Below are positions 1-5,460 of a stretch of DNA of 5,752 bases, in pieces. This DNA is from an uncultured Altererythrobacter sp. (lineage in GTDB: Bacteria > Pseudomonadota > Alphaproteobacteria > Sphingomonadales > Sphingomonadaceae): contig CALFEA010000118.1 of NCBI GenBank assembly GCA_937950385.1, positions 1 to 5,752 of the forward strand, written 5' to 3'. The position numbers were made by a program, and so were the translations under genes. The notes under the pieces are model-generated. The model searched no databases. It saw only the letters and a program-made list of their open reading frames with translations, and was not told where the DNA came from. How positions within the stretch are numbered: the first letter of the stretch is position 1; every line of letters starts with the position of its first letter.

Positions 1-878
1 GCGGACCTGAAGGCGATTTTCCTGTGGTTCTGGGTGACGGATTCAAGGTTGATGGCGTTGAATATGTCCCAAACAATAGCTGGAACTACGATTCGGTAGG
101 CTATGCCACCGCCATGCAGGCAGAAGGCGTAAGCGCCTCGCATAAGACTTTGCCATTACCAAGCTATGTTGAGGTGACCTCTCTCCAATCAGGCAAAACT
201 GTGCTTGTGCGCGTGTCTGAGCGCGGGCCAATGACCAATGCGCGTTTGATTGCATTGTCTCCAGCGGCGCAGGCGCAATTGGGCGTGGGCGAGGCTGGGC
301 CAGTGCGCGTTCGCCGCGTCAATCCGCCTGAATATGAGCGCGCTGTCTTGCGCTCTGGTAAGGCTGGACCAGAACGTATCGATACTCCAAAATCGCTGGT
401 GCAAATCTTGCGCAAGAAATTGCCAAATGTCGGTTCTGCGTCTTTGGCAAGCAATGCATCCTCCTCGCCAACGCCCTCAGAGGCGAGCGAACCTGCAGCA
501 GCGCCAACGCCAGAACTATCGACCACTCCTGCTGCGACACGAAACCCGCGCCCAACGCGCCGCGTCACGGTCAACCCAACTCCACCTGCAATACCGGCCG
601 CTACTCCAAGTGTGGCAGCAACGCCCGCACCTAAAGCGCCGGTAGCCAGCACGAACTCACCGGCTGCGAAAGGACGCTACGCCGTTCAAGCCGCAGCCTT
701 CCGCAATCTATCCAGCGCCACAAAACTTGCCAAAACCATTGGCGGTTTTGTGAAATCGGGCGGCGGATATCACCGCGTGCGCACCGGCCCCTATGCTAGC
801 CGTGGACAGGCTGAAGCAGGCCTCGCAAAGGTTCGTGCAGCCGGTTATAGAGATGCTCAAGTGGTCATCGGGGACTAG
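1..878 (+). CDS. RlpA-like double-psi beta-barrel protein with C-terminal SPOR domain (5' partial)
   Basis: The frame is open from base 3, so the gene starts outside the window; an in-frame GTG at 24 is not a likely start because coding continues upstream. The visible part is 291 residues. Residues about 24-107 match the RlpA double-psi beta-barrel: SASHKTLPLPSYVEVTSL, then VRVSERGP, then LIALSPAAQAQLGV and VRVRRV. Residues about 145-220 form a Pro/Ala/Thr-rich linker, likely periplasmic and disordered. Residues about 222-291 are a SPOR domain, which in this family binds denuded septal glycan. RlpA proteins are septal lytic transglycosylases, usually outer-membrane lipoproteins; the signal region is not in view. 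The barrel is degenerate: the usual WYG...TANGExxD stretch is missing and the NDRGP aspartate is a glutamate (codon 219-221), so glycan cleavage is doubtful. It lies 38 bases before the carboxypeptidase gene, consistent with a cell-wall role. Confidence 0.82.
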   Translation, partial: GPEGDFPVVLGDGFKVDGVEYVPNNSWNYDSVGYATAMQAEGVSASHKTLPLPSYVEVTSLQSGKTVLVRVSERGPMTNARLIALSPAAQAQLGVGEAGPVRVRRVNPPEYERAVLRSGKAGPERIDTPKSLVQILRKKLPNVGSASLASNASSSPTPSEASEPAAAPTPELSTTPAATRNPRPTRRVTVNPTPPAIPAATPSVAATPAPKAPVASTNSPAAKGRYAVQAAAFRNLSSATKLAKTIGGFVKSGGGYHRVRTGPYASRGQAEAGLAKVRAAGYRDAQVVIGD

Positions 879-906
879 CGCTTAATTGCAGCCTGCTCCC
901 CGAATT

Positions 907-912
907 GGAGGG
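907..912 (+). promoter_or_regulatory. Shine-Dalgarno site of the carboxypeptidase gene
   Basis: GGAGGG lies 4 bases (5 if only GGAGG is counted) before GTG at 917. An in-frame TTG at 905 overlaps this site and so cannot use it, which decides for the GTG at 917. CTG at 920 is a weaker alternative. Confidence 0.7.
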
Positions 913-916
913 CGCA

Positions 917-2089
917 GTGCTGAATTATCGTGAAATTGGAAAAGGGCTGCGCCGCGCATTTTGCGCTGGCCTTTGCCTATTTGCGATTGCGGTTCATGTC
1001 CCAGTTTCAGCCGCTGTGCCTACGCCTTCGCAAGCGCCAGTTGCGATCATGGTCGATCTGACAAGCGGCCAAGTTTTGCAAGCGCGCGAGGCCGACCGGC
1101 GGTTCCTGCCCGCCTCCATCACCAAGGTAATGACCGCCTTTCTGGCATTTGAATTGATCGAAGAAGGCAAGCTCAGCCCTGCGACAAGCTTCACCATCCG
1201 GCCAGAAACGCATGCGGAATGGTACCGCAAGGGCTCAACCATGTTCTTGCCCGCCGATGAGCCGGTAACCGCCGACAATCTCATCCGGGGCATCACGACA
1301 GTGTCAGCCAATGATGGTTCAATCGTTCTGGCGGAAAGCGTTGCGGGATCCGTGGATGCTTGGACCGCGATGATGAATGAAAAGGCCCGCGAAATTGGCA
1401 TGGCCAGCAGCCATTTCGGTACGCCCAATGGCTGGCCAGACGAGGGAAAAACCTTTGTCACAGCTCGCGATCTGGTGACTTTGGCGGGCACAATGATCGA
1501 CAAACATCCGGCGCTCTACCAAACATATTTCGGCAATAAGGGCTTTCGCTATGGCGGCGTGGGCCAAGACAATCACGATCCGCTGATTGGGATTGTTGAC
1601 GGCGCAGATGGCATAAAAACCGGCTTCACCAATGAGGCAGGGTTCGGCTTTTTGGGATCGGCTGAGCGGGACGGACGCAGGCTGGTTATGGTGGTTGGCG
1701 GAAGCCCAAGCGAAGAGGTGCGCGCGGAGGCTGCCCGGCGCTTTATCGAATGGGGCTTTTCCAGTTTTGCCGCGCGCGAGATGTTTCCTGCAAACCAGCG
1801 GATAGGAAACGCCAAGGTCCAATCTGGCGCTAAAACCAGTGTCGGGTTGGTCTCGGCCAAGCCTGTGAAAATCTCTGTTCCCACGGGCACCGATCCCAAA
1901 ATCACCATGGCGATCCGCTATCACGGGCCATTGCGCGCGCCGATCAAAGCTGGCGAAGAAGTTGCAAAACTCGAAGTCACTGTCGAAGGCATGCCTGTGT
2001 CCTACCTACCGCTAGTCGCACAAGAGGATGTCGGAAATGCCAATCTGCTGCAGCATATCTTCAACGGATTTCACGGGTGGCTGACTTGA
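917..2089 (+). CDS. dacA: D-alanyl-D-alanine carboxypeptidase (low-molecular-weight PBP, DacA/PBP5 type)
   Basis: A 390-residue serine peptidase of family S11 that trims the terminal D-Ala of peptidoglycan stem peptides in the periplasm. All three penicillin-binding motifs are visible: SITK at residues 67-70 (Ser67 nucleophile, Lys70), SAN at 130-132, and KTG at 234-236. The N-terminus has a basic stretch, a hydrophobic core (about 14-28) and a plausible signal peptidase site near VSAA (30-33). After the catalytic domain comes a beta-rich C-terminal PBP5-type domain (about 290-370). The protein ends in a possible amphipathic helix (NLLQHIFNGFHGWLT), which in PBP5-like enzymes anchors the protein to the inner membrane. 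Length fits the family. The GTG start at 917 is chosen over TTG 905 because of the ribosome binding site. The gene overlaps tmk at its 3' end. The family is certain; the exact paralogue name (dacA, dacC or dacF) is not. Confidence 0.93.
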   Translation: MLNYREIGKGLRRAFCAGLCLFAIAVHVPVSAAVPTPSQAPVAIMVDLTSGQVLQAREADRRFLPASITKVMTAFLAFELIEEGKLSPATSFTIRPETHAEWYRKGSTMFLPADEPVTADNLIRGITTVSANDGSIVLAESVAGSVDAWTAMMNEKAREIGMASSHFGTPNGWPDEGKTFVTARDLVTLAGTMIDKHPALYQTYFGNKGFRYGGVGQDNHDPLIGIVDGADGIKTGFTNEAGFGFLGSAERDGRRLVMVVGGSPSEEVRAEAARRFIEWGFSSFAAREMFPANQRIGNAKVQSGAKTSVGLVSAKPVKISVPTGTDPKITMAIRYHGPLRAPIKAGEEVAKLEVTVEGMPVSYLPLVAQEDVGNANLLQHIFNGFHGWLT

Positions 2090-2718
2090 GTAGAGGCAAA
2101 TTCATCGCCTTTGAAGGCGGGGAAGGGGCAGGCAAATCCACCCAAGCCCGTTTACTTGCCGCTGCACTAGAAGAGCGCGGGATCACGGCCGCTCTAACCC
2201 GCGAGCCGGGCGGCACCGATGGCGCCGAAGCCATTCGGACTTTACTGCTTGACCCGCCGGGCGACGCTTGGGGGGCGCCCGCCGAAGCCTTGCTATTTGC
2301 CGCAGCCCGCGCTGACCATGTCGCCAAACGGATCACGCCTGCGGTGGAGCGCGGCGAGTGGGTCATTACTGACAGGTTCGTCGATTCCAGCAGAGCCTAT
2401 CAAGGCGGGGCAGGGGCGCTGGGTGATGAAGTAATCACCGCGCTTCACAAGATTGGGAGCGGCGGCCTGCGCCCTGACCTCACCATTCTCATCGAAGCGG
2501 ATCCGGCCAAGGTCGCCAAACGATTGGCTGAGCGAGACGGAAATAATAGCGATGCGATCGGCGGCCGAAACGCTGACTATCACGCGCAGGTCGCCGCCAG
2601 TTTCCGCGCGCTTGCTGAGGCCGATCCAGCAGGCTTCGCCATCATCGACGGCTCCGGCACAATTGACACAGTTCATGCAGCGATCATGCAGGCGATCACC
2701 GATAGATTGGGGCTTTAG
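2086..2718 (+). CDS. tmk: Thymidylate kinase (dTMP kinase)
   Basis: Cytoplasmic kinase that phosphorylates dTMP to dTDP with ATP, on the path to dTTP. With the TTG start the protein is 210 residues, normal for the family. Visible motifs: P-loop GGEGAGKST (11-19), the dTMP-binding TREPGG segment (38-43), the DR motif in ITDRFVDSS (94-102), AYQGG (104-108), and RPDLTILIEADP (129-140). The LID region (about 147-165) is unusual because the common D-R pair reads D-A (Ala157), although Arg150 and Arg161 are close by. Start choice: TTG at 2086 makes a TTGA overlap with the dacA stop, follows a GGGTGG stretch, and gives the typical MSRGKFIAFEGG N-terminus. GTG at 2077 (213 residues) is an in-frame alternative. 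holB follows after 7 bases. Confidence 0.94.
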   Translation: MSRGKFIAFEGGEGAGKSTQARLLAAALEERGITAALTREPGGTDGAEAIRTLLLDPPGDAWGAPAEALLFAAARADHVAKRITPAVERGEWVITDRFVDSSRAYQGGAGALGDEVITALHKIGSGGLRPDLTILIEADPAKVAKRLAERDGNNSDAIGGRNADYHAQVAASFRALAEADPAGFAIIDGSGTIDTVHAAIMQAITDRLGL

Positions 2719-2720
2719 GG
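2717..2720 (+). promoter_or_regulatory. Shine-Dalgarno site of holB, overlapping the tmk stop codon
   Basis: AGGG shares its first two bases with the TAG stop of tmk and lies 5 bases before the ATG at 2726. This supports ATG 2726 over upstream in-frame starts inside tmk, and suggests that termination of tmk helps initiation of holB. Confidence 0.55.
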
Positions 2721-2725
2721 CGGTC

Positions 2726-3676
2726 ATGGATTGGCCCAATCATACCGAAGCCTGGCGCGAATGGCGCACAGCCATGTCGGGCGACCGCATGCACCATGGC
2801 TGGTTGCTTGCAGGCAAATCGGGCCTCGGCAAGCATGACTTTGCTCATGCCGCAGCGCGCGAATTGGTGGCAGAAGAGGGCATCCCTCAGCCCAAAGGCG
2901 ACCATCCCGATATCCTCACCCTGACCCACCTTCCCAAAGACGATAAGGAAGAGCGCAAGCGCGAAAAGGGTGAACCATACGAGAAAAAGCGCAATATCTC
3001 CGTCGGTCAAATCCGCGAAATGCAAAAAAGGCTGACGACGCGCCCAACCTTGGGTTCACGCCGTGCGATCATTATTGATCCATCCGATGATATGGAAAAA
3101 TCCGCTTCCAATGCGCTGCTCAAGAGCTTGGAGGAACCGCCGCAGGGCACATTTTTCCTGCTCGTCTCGCATCGTCCCGCAAGGCTTTTGCCAACAATTC
3201 GGTCGCGTTGCCGAATGGTGCGTTTTCCCATTTTTGACGAGGGTATGCTTCGGCAATATCTGGCGGATCAAACACCCGAAGCGGATGCCGCTAGCATCGA
3301 TGCCGCCATCGCAGCCTGCGGCGGATCGCCCGGCATTGCGTCGGCGTTTATCGAGCATAATCTTACCGCGATTTCTGCTATCCTCTCCCAAATCGTCACC
3401 AATGGCGATCACGCTTTGGGACAGCGGGCCGCCTTGGCAAAAGCCATGGGGCAGCGGCCAAGCCGTGACCGTATCGCCGCCGTGCTTGGCCTTGCGCAAA
3501 CGACATTGACCAGCGGGATCGCAGACCGGCCCGCCAAAGCGCAGCTTGCCGCCATCGAAGCCAACCGCGAATTGGGCGTGCTTGCCAGTCAAGCCGCGAC
3601 CTATAATTTCGACACCAGCCTGCTTATTATGGAAGCTGGCGGCTTGCTCGCGCGCGCTGGTCAAGCTAGCGAATAA
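2726..3676 (+). CDS. holB: DNA polymerase III delta' subunit (clamp loader, HolB)
   Basis: A 316-residue clamp-loader subunit that, with DnaX and delta, opens the beta clamp on primed DNA. Visible features: an MHHGWLLAGKSGLGK segment (22-36) corresponding to the Walker A region, the run from IIIDPSDDME (115-124) through NALLKSLEEPPQGTFFLLVSHRP (129-151), and TIRSRC (157-162) with the SRC motif that carries the arginine finger. The Walker A threonine/serine is His37, in keeping with delta' not hydrolysing ATP. The four-cysteine zinc module of E. coli delta' is absent. In its place is GDHPDILTLTHLP followed by a very charged stretch (71-89) rich in Lys, Glu and Arg. The C-terminal part (about 205-316) is the less conserved helical collar region. 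The frame is open far upstream inside tmk, but ATG 2726 has a good ribosome binding site and gives the expected N-terminus. The tatD-family gene starts 3 bases after the stop. Confidence 0.92.
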   Translation: MDWPNHTEAWREWRTAMSGDRMHHGWLLAGKSGLGKHDFAHAAARELVAEEGIPQPKGDHPDILTLTHLPKDDKEERKREKGEPYEKKRNISVGQIREMQKRLTTRPTLGSRRAIIIDPSDDMEKSASNALLKSLEEPPQGTFFLLVSHRPARLLPTIRSRCRMVRFPIFDEGMLRQYLADQTPEADAASIDAAIAACGGSPGIASAFIEHNLTAISAILSQIVTNGDHALGQRAALAKAMGQRPSRDRIAAVLGLAQTTLTSGIADRPAKAQLAAIEANRELGVLASQAATYNFDTSLLIMEAGGLLARAGQASE

Positions 3677-3679
3677 ACC

Positions 3680-4456
3680 ATGCTTATCGATAGCCATTGT
3701 CACCTTGAATATAAGGGCGTGATTGAGGACCAACAGGGCGTTCTTGAACGTGCCCGCGCCGCTGGCATTGACCAGTTCCTCAATATCTCGACCAAGCGTT
3801 CTGAATGGGATCAAGTCGTCGCCACCGCCATGCGCGAAAGCGATGTTTGGGCCAGCGTTGGCATCCATCCCCATGAAGCCGATGGCCATGCCGATTTGGA
3901 TATTGATGTGCTGCGTAAGGCTACCGACAATCCGCGCGTGATCGCCATCGGAGAAACCGGTCTCGACTATTATTACGACCATTCAGATCGCGGTGTTCAG
4001 CAAGCATTGTTCCGCATGCATATTGGCGTGGCGCGTGAAACCGGCCTGCCGCTGATCATTCACACACGCGATGCAGAGGCAGACACTCTCAACATTTTGG
4101 AAGATGAGCTGGGGAAGGGTGCCTTTCCCGCCCTTATCCACTGCTTCACGGCCTCCGCTGATTTCGGCCAAAAAGTGCTGGGATTGGGCCTGACAATATC
4201 ACTGTCTGGCATCGTCACCTTTAAGAATGCCAAGGATTTGCAAGAGGTAGCAAAGACCATTCCTTCAGATCGGTTGCTGGTCGAAACAGACAGCCCATTC
4301 CTTGCGCCCGTGCCGCATCGCGGCCGCCCTTGCGAGCCAGCATATGTTGCCAGCACTGCGCAGTTTTTAGCCGATTTGCGCGGAGAAACGCTCGAAACTT
4401 TGGCGGCGAATACCTCTCAAAACTTTGCGCGATTGTTCAAGAAAGCCAATCTGTGA
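3680..4456 (+). CDS. TatD family metal-dependent hydrolase (YcfH type)
   Basis: A 258-residue TIM-barrel hydrolase of the TatD family, whose members are metal-dependent DNases or phosphodiesterases. The metal ligands are all present: His6 and His8 in DSHCHLE, Glu92 in IGETGLDYYY, His128 in LIIHTRDA, His154 in HCFTAS, and Asp204 in LVETDSPFLAPVPHRGRPCEP. Length is typical and no signal peptide is seen, so it is cytoplasmic. Its place directly after holB matches E. coli ycfH, which follows tmk-holB, so YcfH is a better comparison than TatD itself. No clear Shine-Dalgarno site precedes the ATG, and the 3-base gap after holB points to translational coupling. The true substrate cannot be read from sequence. 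The stop overlaps the next start as GTGA. Confidence 0.92.
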   Translation: MLIDSHCHLEYKGVIEDQQGVLERARAAGIDQFLNISTKRSEWDQVVATAMRESDVWASVGIHPHEADGHADLDIDVLRKATDNPRVIAIGETGLDYYYDHSDRGVQQALFRMHIGVARETGLPLIIHTRDAEADTLNILEDELGKGAFPALIHCFTASADFGQKVLGLGLTISLSGIVTFKNAKDLQEVAKTIPSDRLLVETDSPFLAPVPHRGRPCEPAYVASTAQFLADLRGETLETLAANTSQNFARLFKKANL

Positions 4457-5220
4457 AATTCGTCATGCTTGGATCGGGCACATCGACAGGTGTGCCGCGC
4501 GTTGGCAATGATTGGGGAGATTGCGACCCCGAAGAGCCGCGCAATCGGCGCACACGCGTTTCGATCATGGTCGAAAACGATGCAGGCAAGCGCCTGCTAC
4601 TCGATACATCCACTGATTTGCGCCAACAATTGCTCGCCAACAATATCGACCATTTAGACGGTGTGTTTTGGACCCATGATCACGCCGATCATTGCCACGG
4701 TATCGATGATTTACGGGCCTTACGATATGGCCGCGGCGGACCAATTCCGGGCTTTGCAGGCCGAGATACCGCCTACCGCTTGCGCCAACGTTTCGGCTAT
4801 GTGTTCGCAGGCCAGCACGGATATCATACGATTGTTGAACTGGAAGAACTGGATCGCCTGCGGATGTTTGCGCAATTTGGCGTGGAATGGTGCCAAATGC
4901 CGCACGGCCCATCAGAAACAACCGGCTACCGCTTTGAAGCAGATGGCAAGATTATCGTATATGCCACTGATTATTCGGCAATAACTGATGAAATGGTTGA
5001 AACGTTTGAGGGCGCGGATATCTTGGTGAGTGATTGTTTGCGCCGTGATCCGCATCCAACGCATGCCAGTTTAGCATTGGCGATGGAATTGGCCGAGAAA
5101 TGCGGCGCAGGCAAACTTGTGTTAAGCCATTTGGACAAGTCGATGGATTACCGCAGCCTTTGTTATGAGACACCGGATTTCGTTACCGTGGGATATGATG
5201 GTTTGGAGATGACGGCATGA
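4453..5220 (+). CDS. MBL-fold metallo-hydrolase (PhnP-like, COG1235 type)
   Basis: A 255-residue metallo-beta-lactamase-fold hydrolase. The N-terminus MKFVMLGSGTSTGVPR is typical of the PhnP/RNase Z-like branch. Metal-binding motifs: THDHADHCHG (His75, His77, Asp79, His80), His151 in QMPHG, Asp173 in ATDYS, and His226 in LSHLDKSM. His204 in HPTHAS is also conserved-looking. E. coli PhnP (a cyclic-phosphate phosphodiesterase) has an extra cysteine-rich zinc site near the N-terminus; here that region reads GNDWGDCDPEEPRNRR with one cysteine, so it is probably not a true PhnP, and no phosphonate genes are nearby. GTG 4453 is chosen because it forms a GTGA overlap with the tatD-family stop; the open frame extends upstream to 4330 but would sit within that gene. 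Substrate unknown, with a phosphodiester bond the likeliest. The stop overlaps the next gene as ATGA. Confidence 0.88.
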   Translation: MKFVMLGSGTSTGVPRVGNDWGDCDPEEPRNRRTRVSIMVENDAGKRLLLDTSTDLRQQLLANNIDHLDGVFWTHDHADHCHGIDDLRALRYGRGGPIPGFAGRDTAYRLRQRFGYVFAGQHGYHTIVELEELDRLRMFAQFGVEWCQMPHGPSETTGYRFEADGKIIVYATDYSAITDEMVETFEGADILVSDCLRRDPHPTHASLALAMELAEKCGAGKLVLSHLDKSMDYRSLCYETPDFVTVGYDGLEMTA

Positions 5221-5387
5221 CCGAAGGAAACACAGTTCAGCTCATTGCGCTAATTGGTTGGCTGGTTTTGATGGCCGGCGCATTCACATCCTTCAAGCTT
5301 AGCTGGAAGAAGAGCATCACCATGGCGCTGGGCTGGGTTGCGATCTTTGCCTTTGTCTTCGTGTTGTTCACATGGGTAGGGCCTTGA
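5217..5387 (+). CDS. Small two-helix membrane protein, function unknown
   Basis: A 56-residue reading frame starting at ATG 5217, overlapping the MBL gene stop as ATGA. The sequence begins MTEGNTVQLIALIGWLVLMA. Residues about 7-25 are hydrophobic (first membrane segment), followed by a short polar, basic turn with FKLSWKKS (26-33). Residues about 35-54 form a second hydrophobic segment rich in Ala, Phe and Val, and the protein ends TWVGP. This fits a helical hairpin in the inner membrane with a positively charged loop. The 4-base overlap and clean hydrophobic pattern make it a likely real gene despite its size. I recognise no family. It is the last gene of the tightly packed unit, before a 73-base gap. 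Confidence 0.72.
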   Translation: MTEGNTVQLIALIGWLVLMAGAFTSFKLSWKKSITMALGWVAIFAFVFVLFTWVGP

Positions 5388-5404
5388 GGCGGGAGAGCCC
5401 ACCC
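5374..5404 (+). terminator. Possible hairpin across the small-gene stop codon
   Basis: GGGTAGGGC (5374-5382) can pair with GCCCACCC (5397-5404), giving 8 GC-rich base pairs with one bulged A (5378) and a 14-base loop that contains the TGA stop (5385-5387). No T-tract follows directly, so it is not a classical intrinsic terminator. It could end or stabilise the operon transcript. Low confidence. Confidence 0.28.
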
Positions 5405-5412
5405 TCGCACGG

Positions 5413-5450
5413 CAATCTATAATTTAACATAATATATATTATCAATCTAA
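5413..5450 (+). promoter_or_regulatory. AT-rich island with -10-like hexamer, palindrome and direct repeat; probable mazG promoter region
   Basis: Bases 5418-5450 contain only three C/G in 33, in sharp contrast to the GC-rich surroundings. TATAAT at 5418-5423 is a perfect -10 hexamer, but no good -35 lies 16-18 bases upstream (GC-rich there). ATAATATATATTAT at 5429-5442 is a perfect 14-base palindrome. CAATCTA occurs at 5413-5419 and again at 5443-5449, exactly 30 bases apart, on either side of the palindrome. This is best read as a separate promoter, possibly with an operator, for mazG. No regulator can be named. Confidence 0.42.
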
Positions 5451-5453
5451 AGG
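5449..5453 (+). promoter_or_regulatory. Shine-Dalgarno site of mazG
   Basis: AAAGG ends 7 bases before GTG 5461. An in-frame GTG at 5455 is too close to use it, so GTG 5461 is the preferred mazG start. Confidence 0.55.
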
Positions 5454-5460
5454 TGTGACC

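Noticed and set aside
164..652. Minus-strand open frame of 162 codons opposite the RlpA-like gene
   Set aside because: It mirrors the Pro/Ala-rich linker, giving a Gly/Ala/Val-rich low-complexity product with no motif.
445..655. Repeated CCAACGCC-like and GCA/CCA-rich runs, considered as a tandem repeat
   Set aside because: They reflect Pro/Ala/Thr codons of the linker; no regular repeat unit could be found.
879..916. Gap between the RlpA-like gene and dacA, considered as a promoter or terminator
   Set aside because: Only 38 bases, with no -10/-35 pair and no stable hairpin with a T-tract; only the ribosome binding site is supportable.
994..1924. Minus-strand open frames (994-1503 and 1319-1924) opposite the carboxypeptidase gene
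   Set aside because: They are antisense to a gene with all three penicillin-binding motifs, and their products show no family features.
2453..2725. Extension of the holB frame upstream into tmk
   Set aside because: The extra residues do not resemble HolB and would overlap the conserved LID part of tmk. ATG 2726 has a proper ribosome binding site.
3056..3982. Long open frame of 308 codons on the minus strand across the holB/tatD junction
   Set aside because: It lies wholly opposite two well-supported genes, its product has no recognisable domain, and long antisense frames are common in GC-rich coding DNA.
4134..4142. TTATCCACT, one base off a DnaA box
   Set aside because: A single near-match inside a conserved part of the TatD-family coding region, with no cluster of boxes and no AT-rich unwinding region nearby, is expected by chance.
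4330..4452. Extension of the MBL-hydrolase frame upstream into the TatD-family gene
   Set aside because: The extra residues do not resemble the family, while the GTGA overlap at 4453 gives the expected MKFVMLGSGT start.
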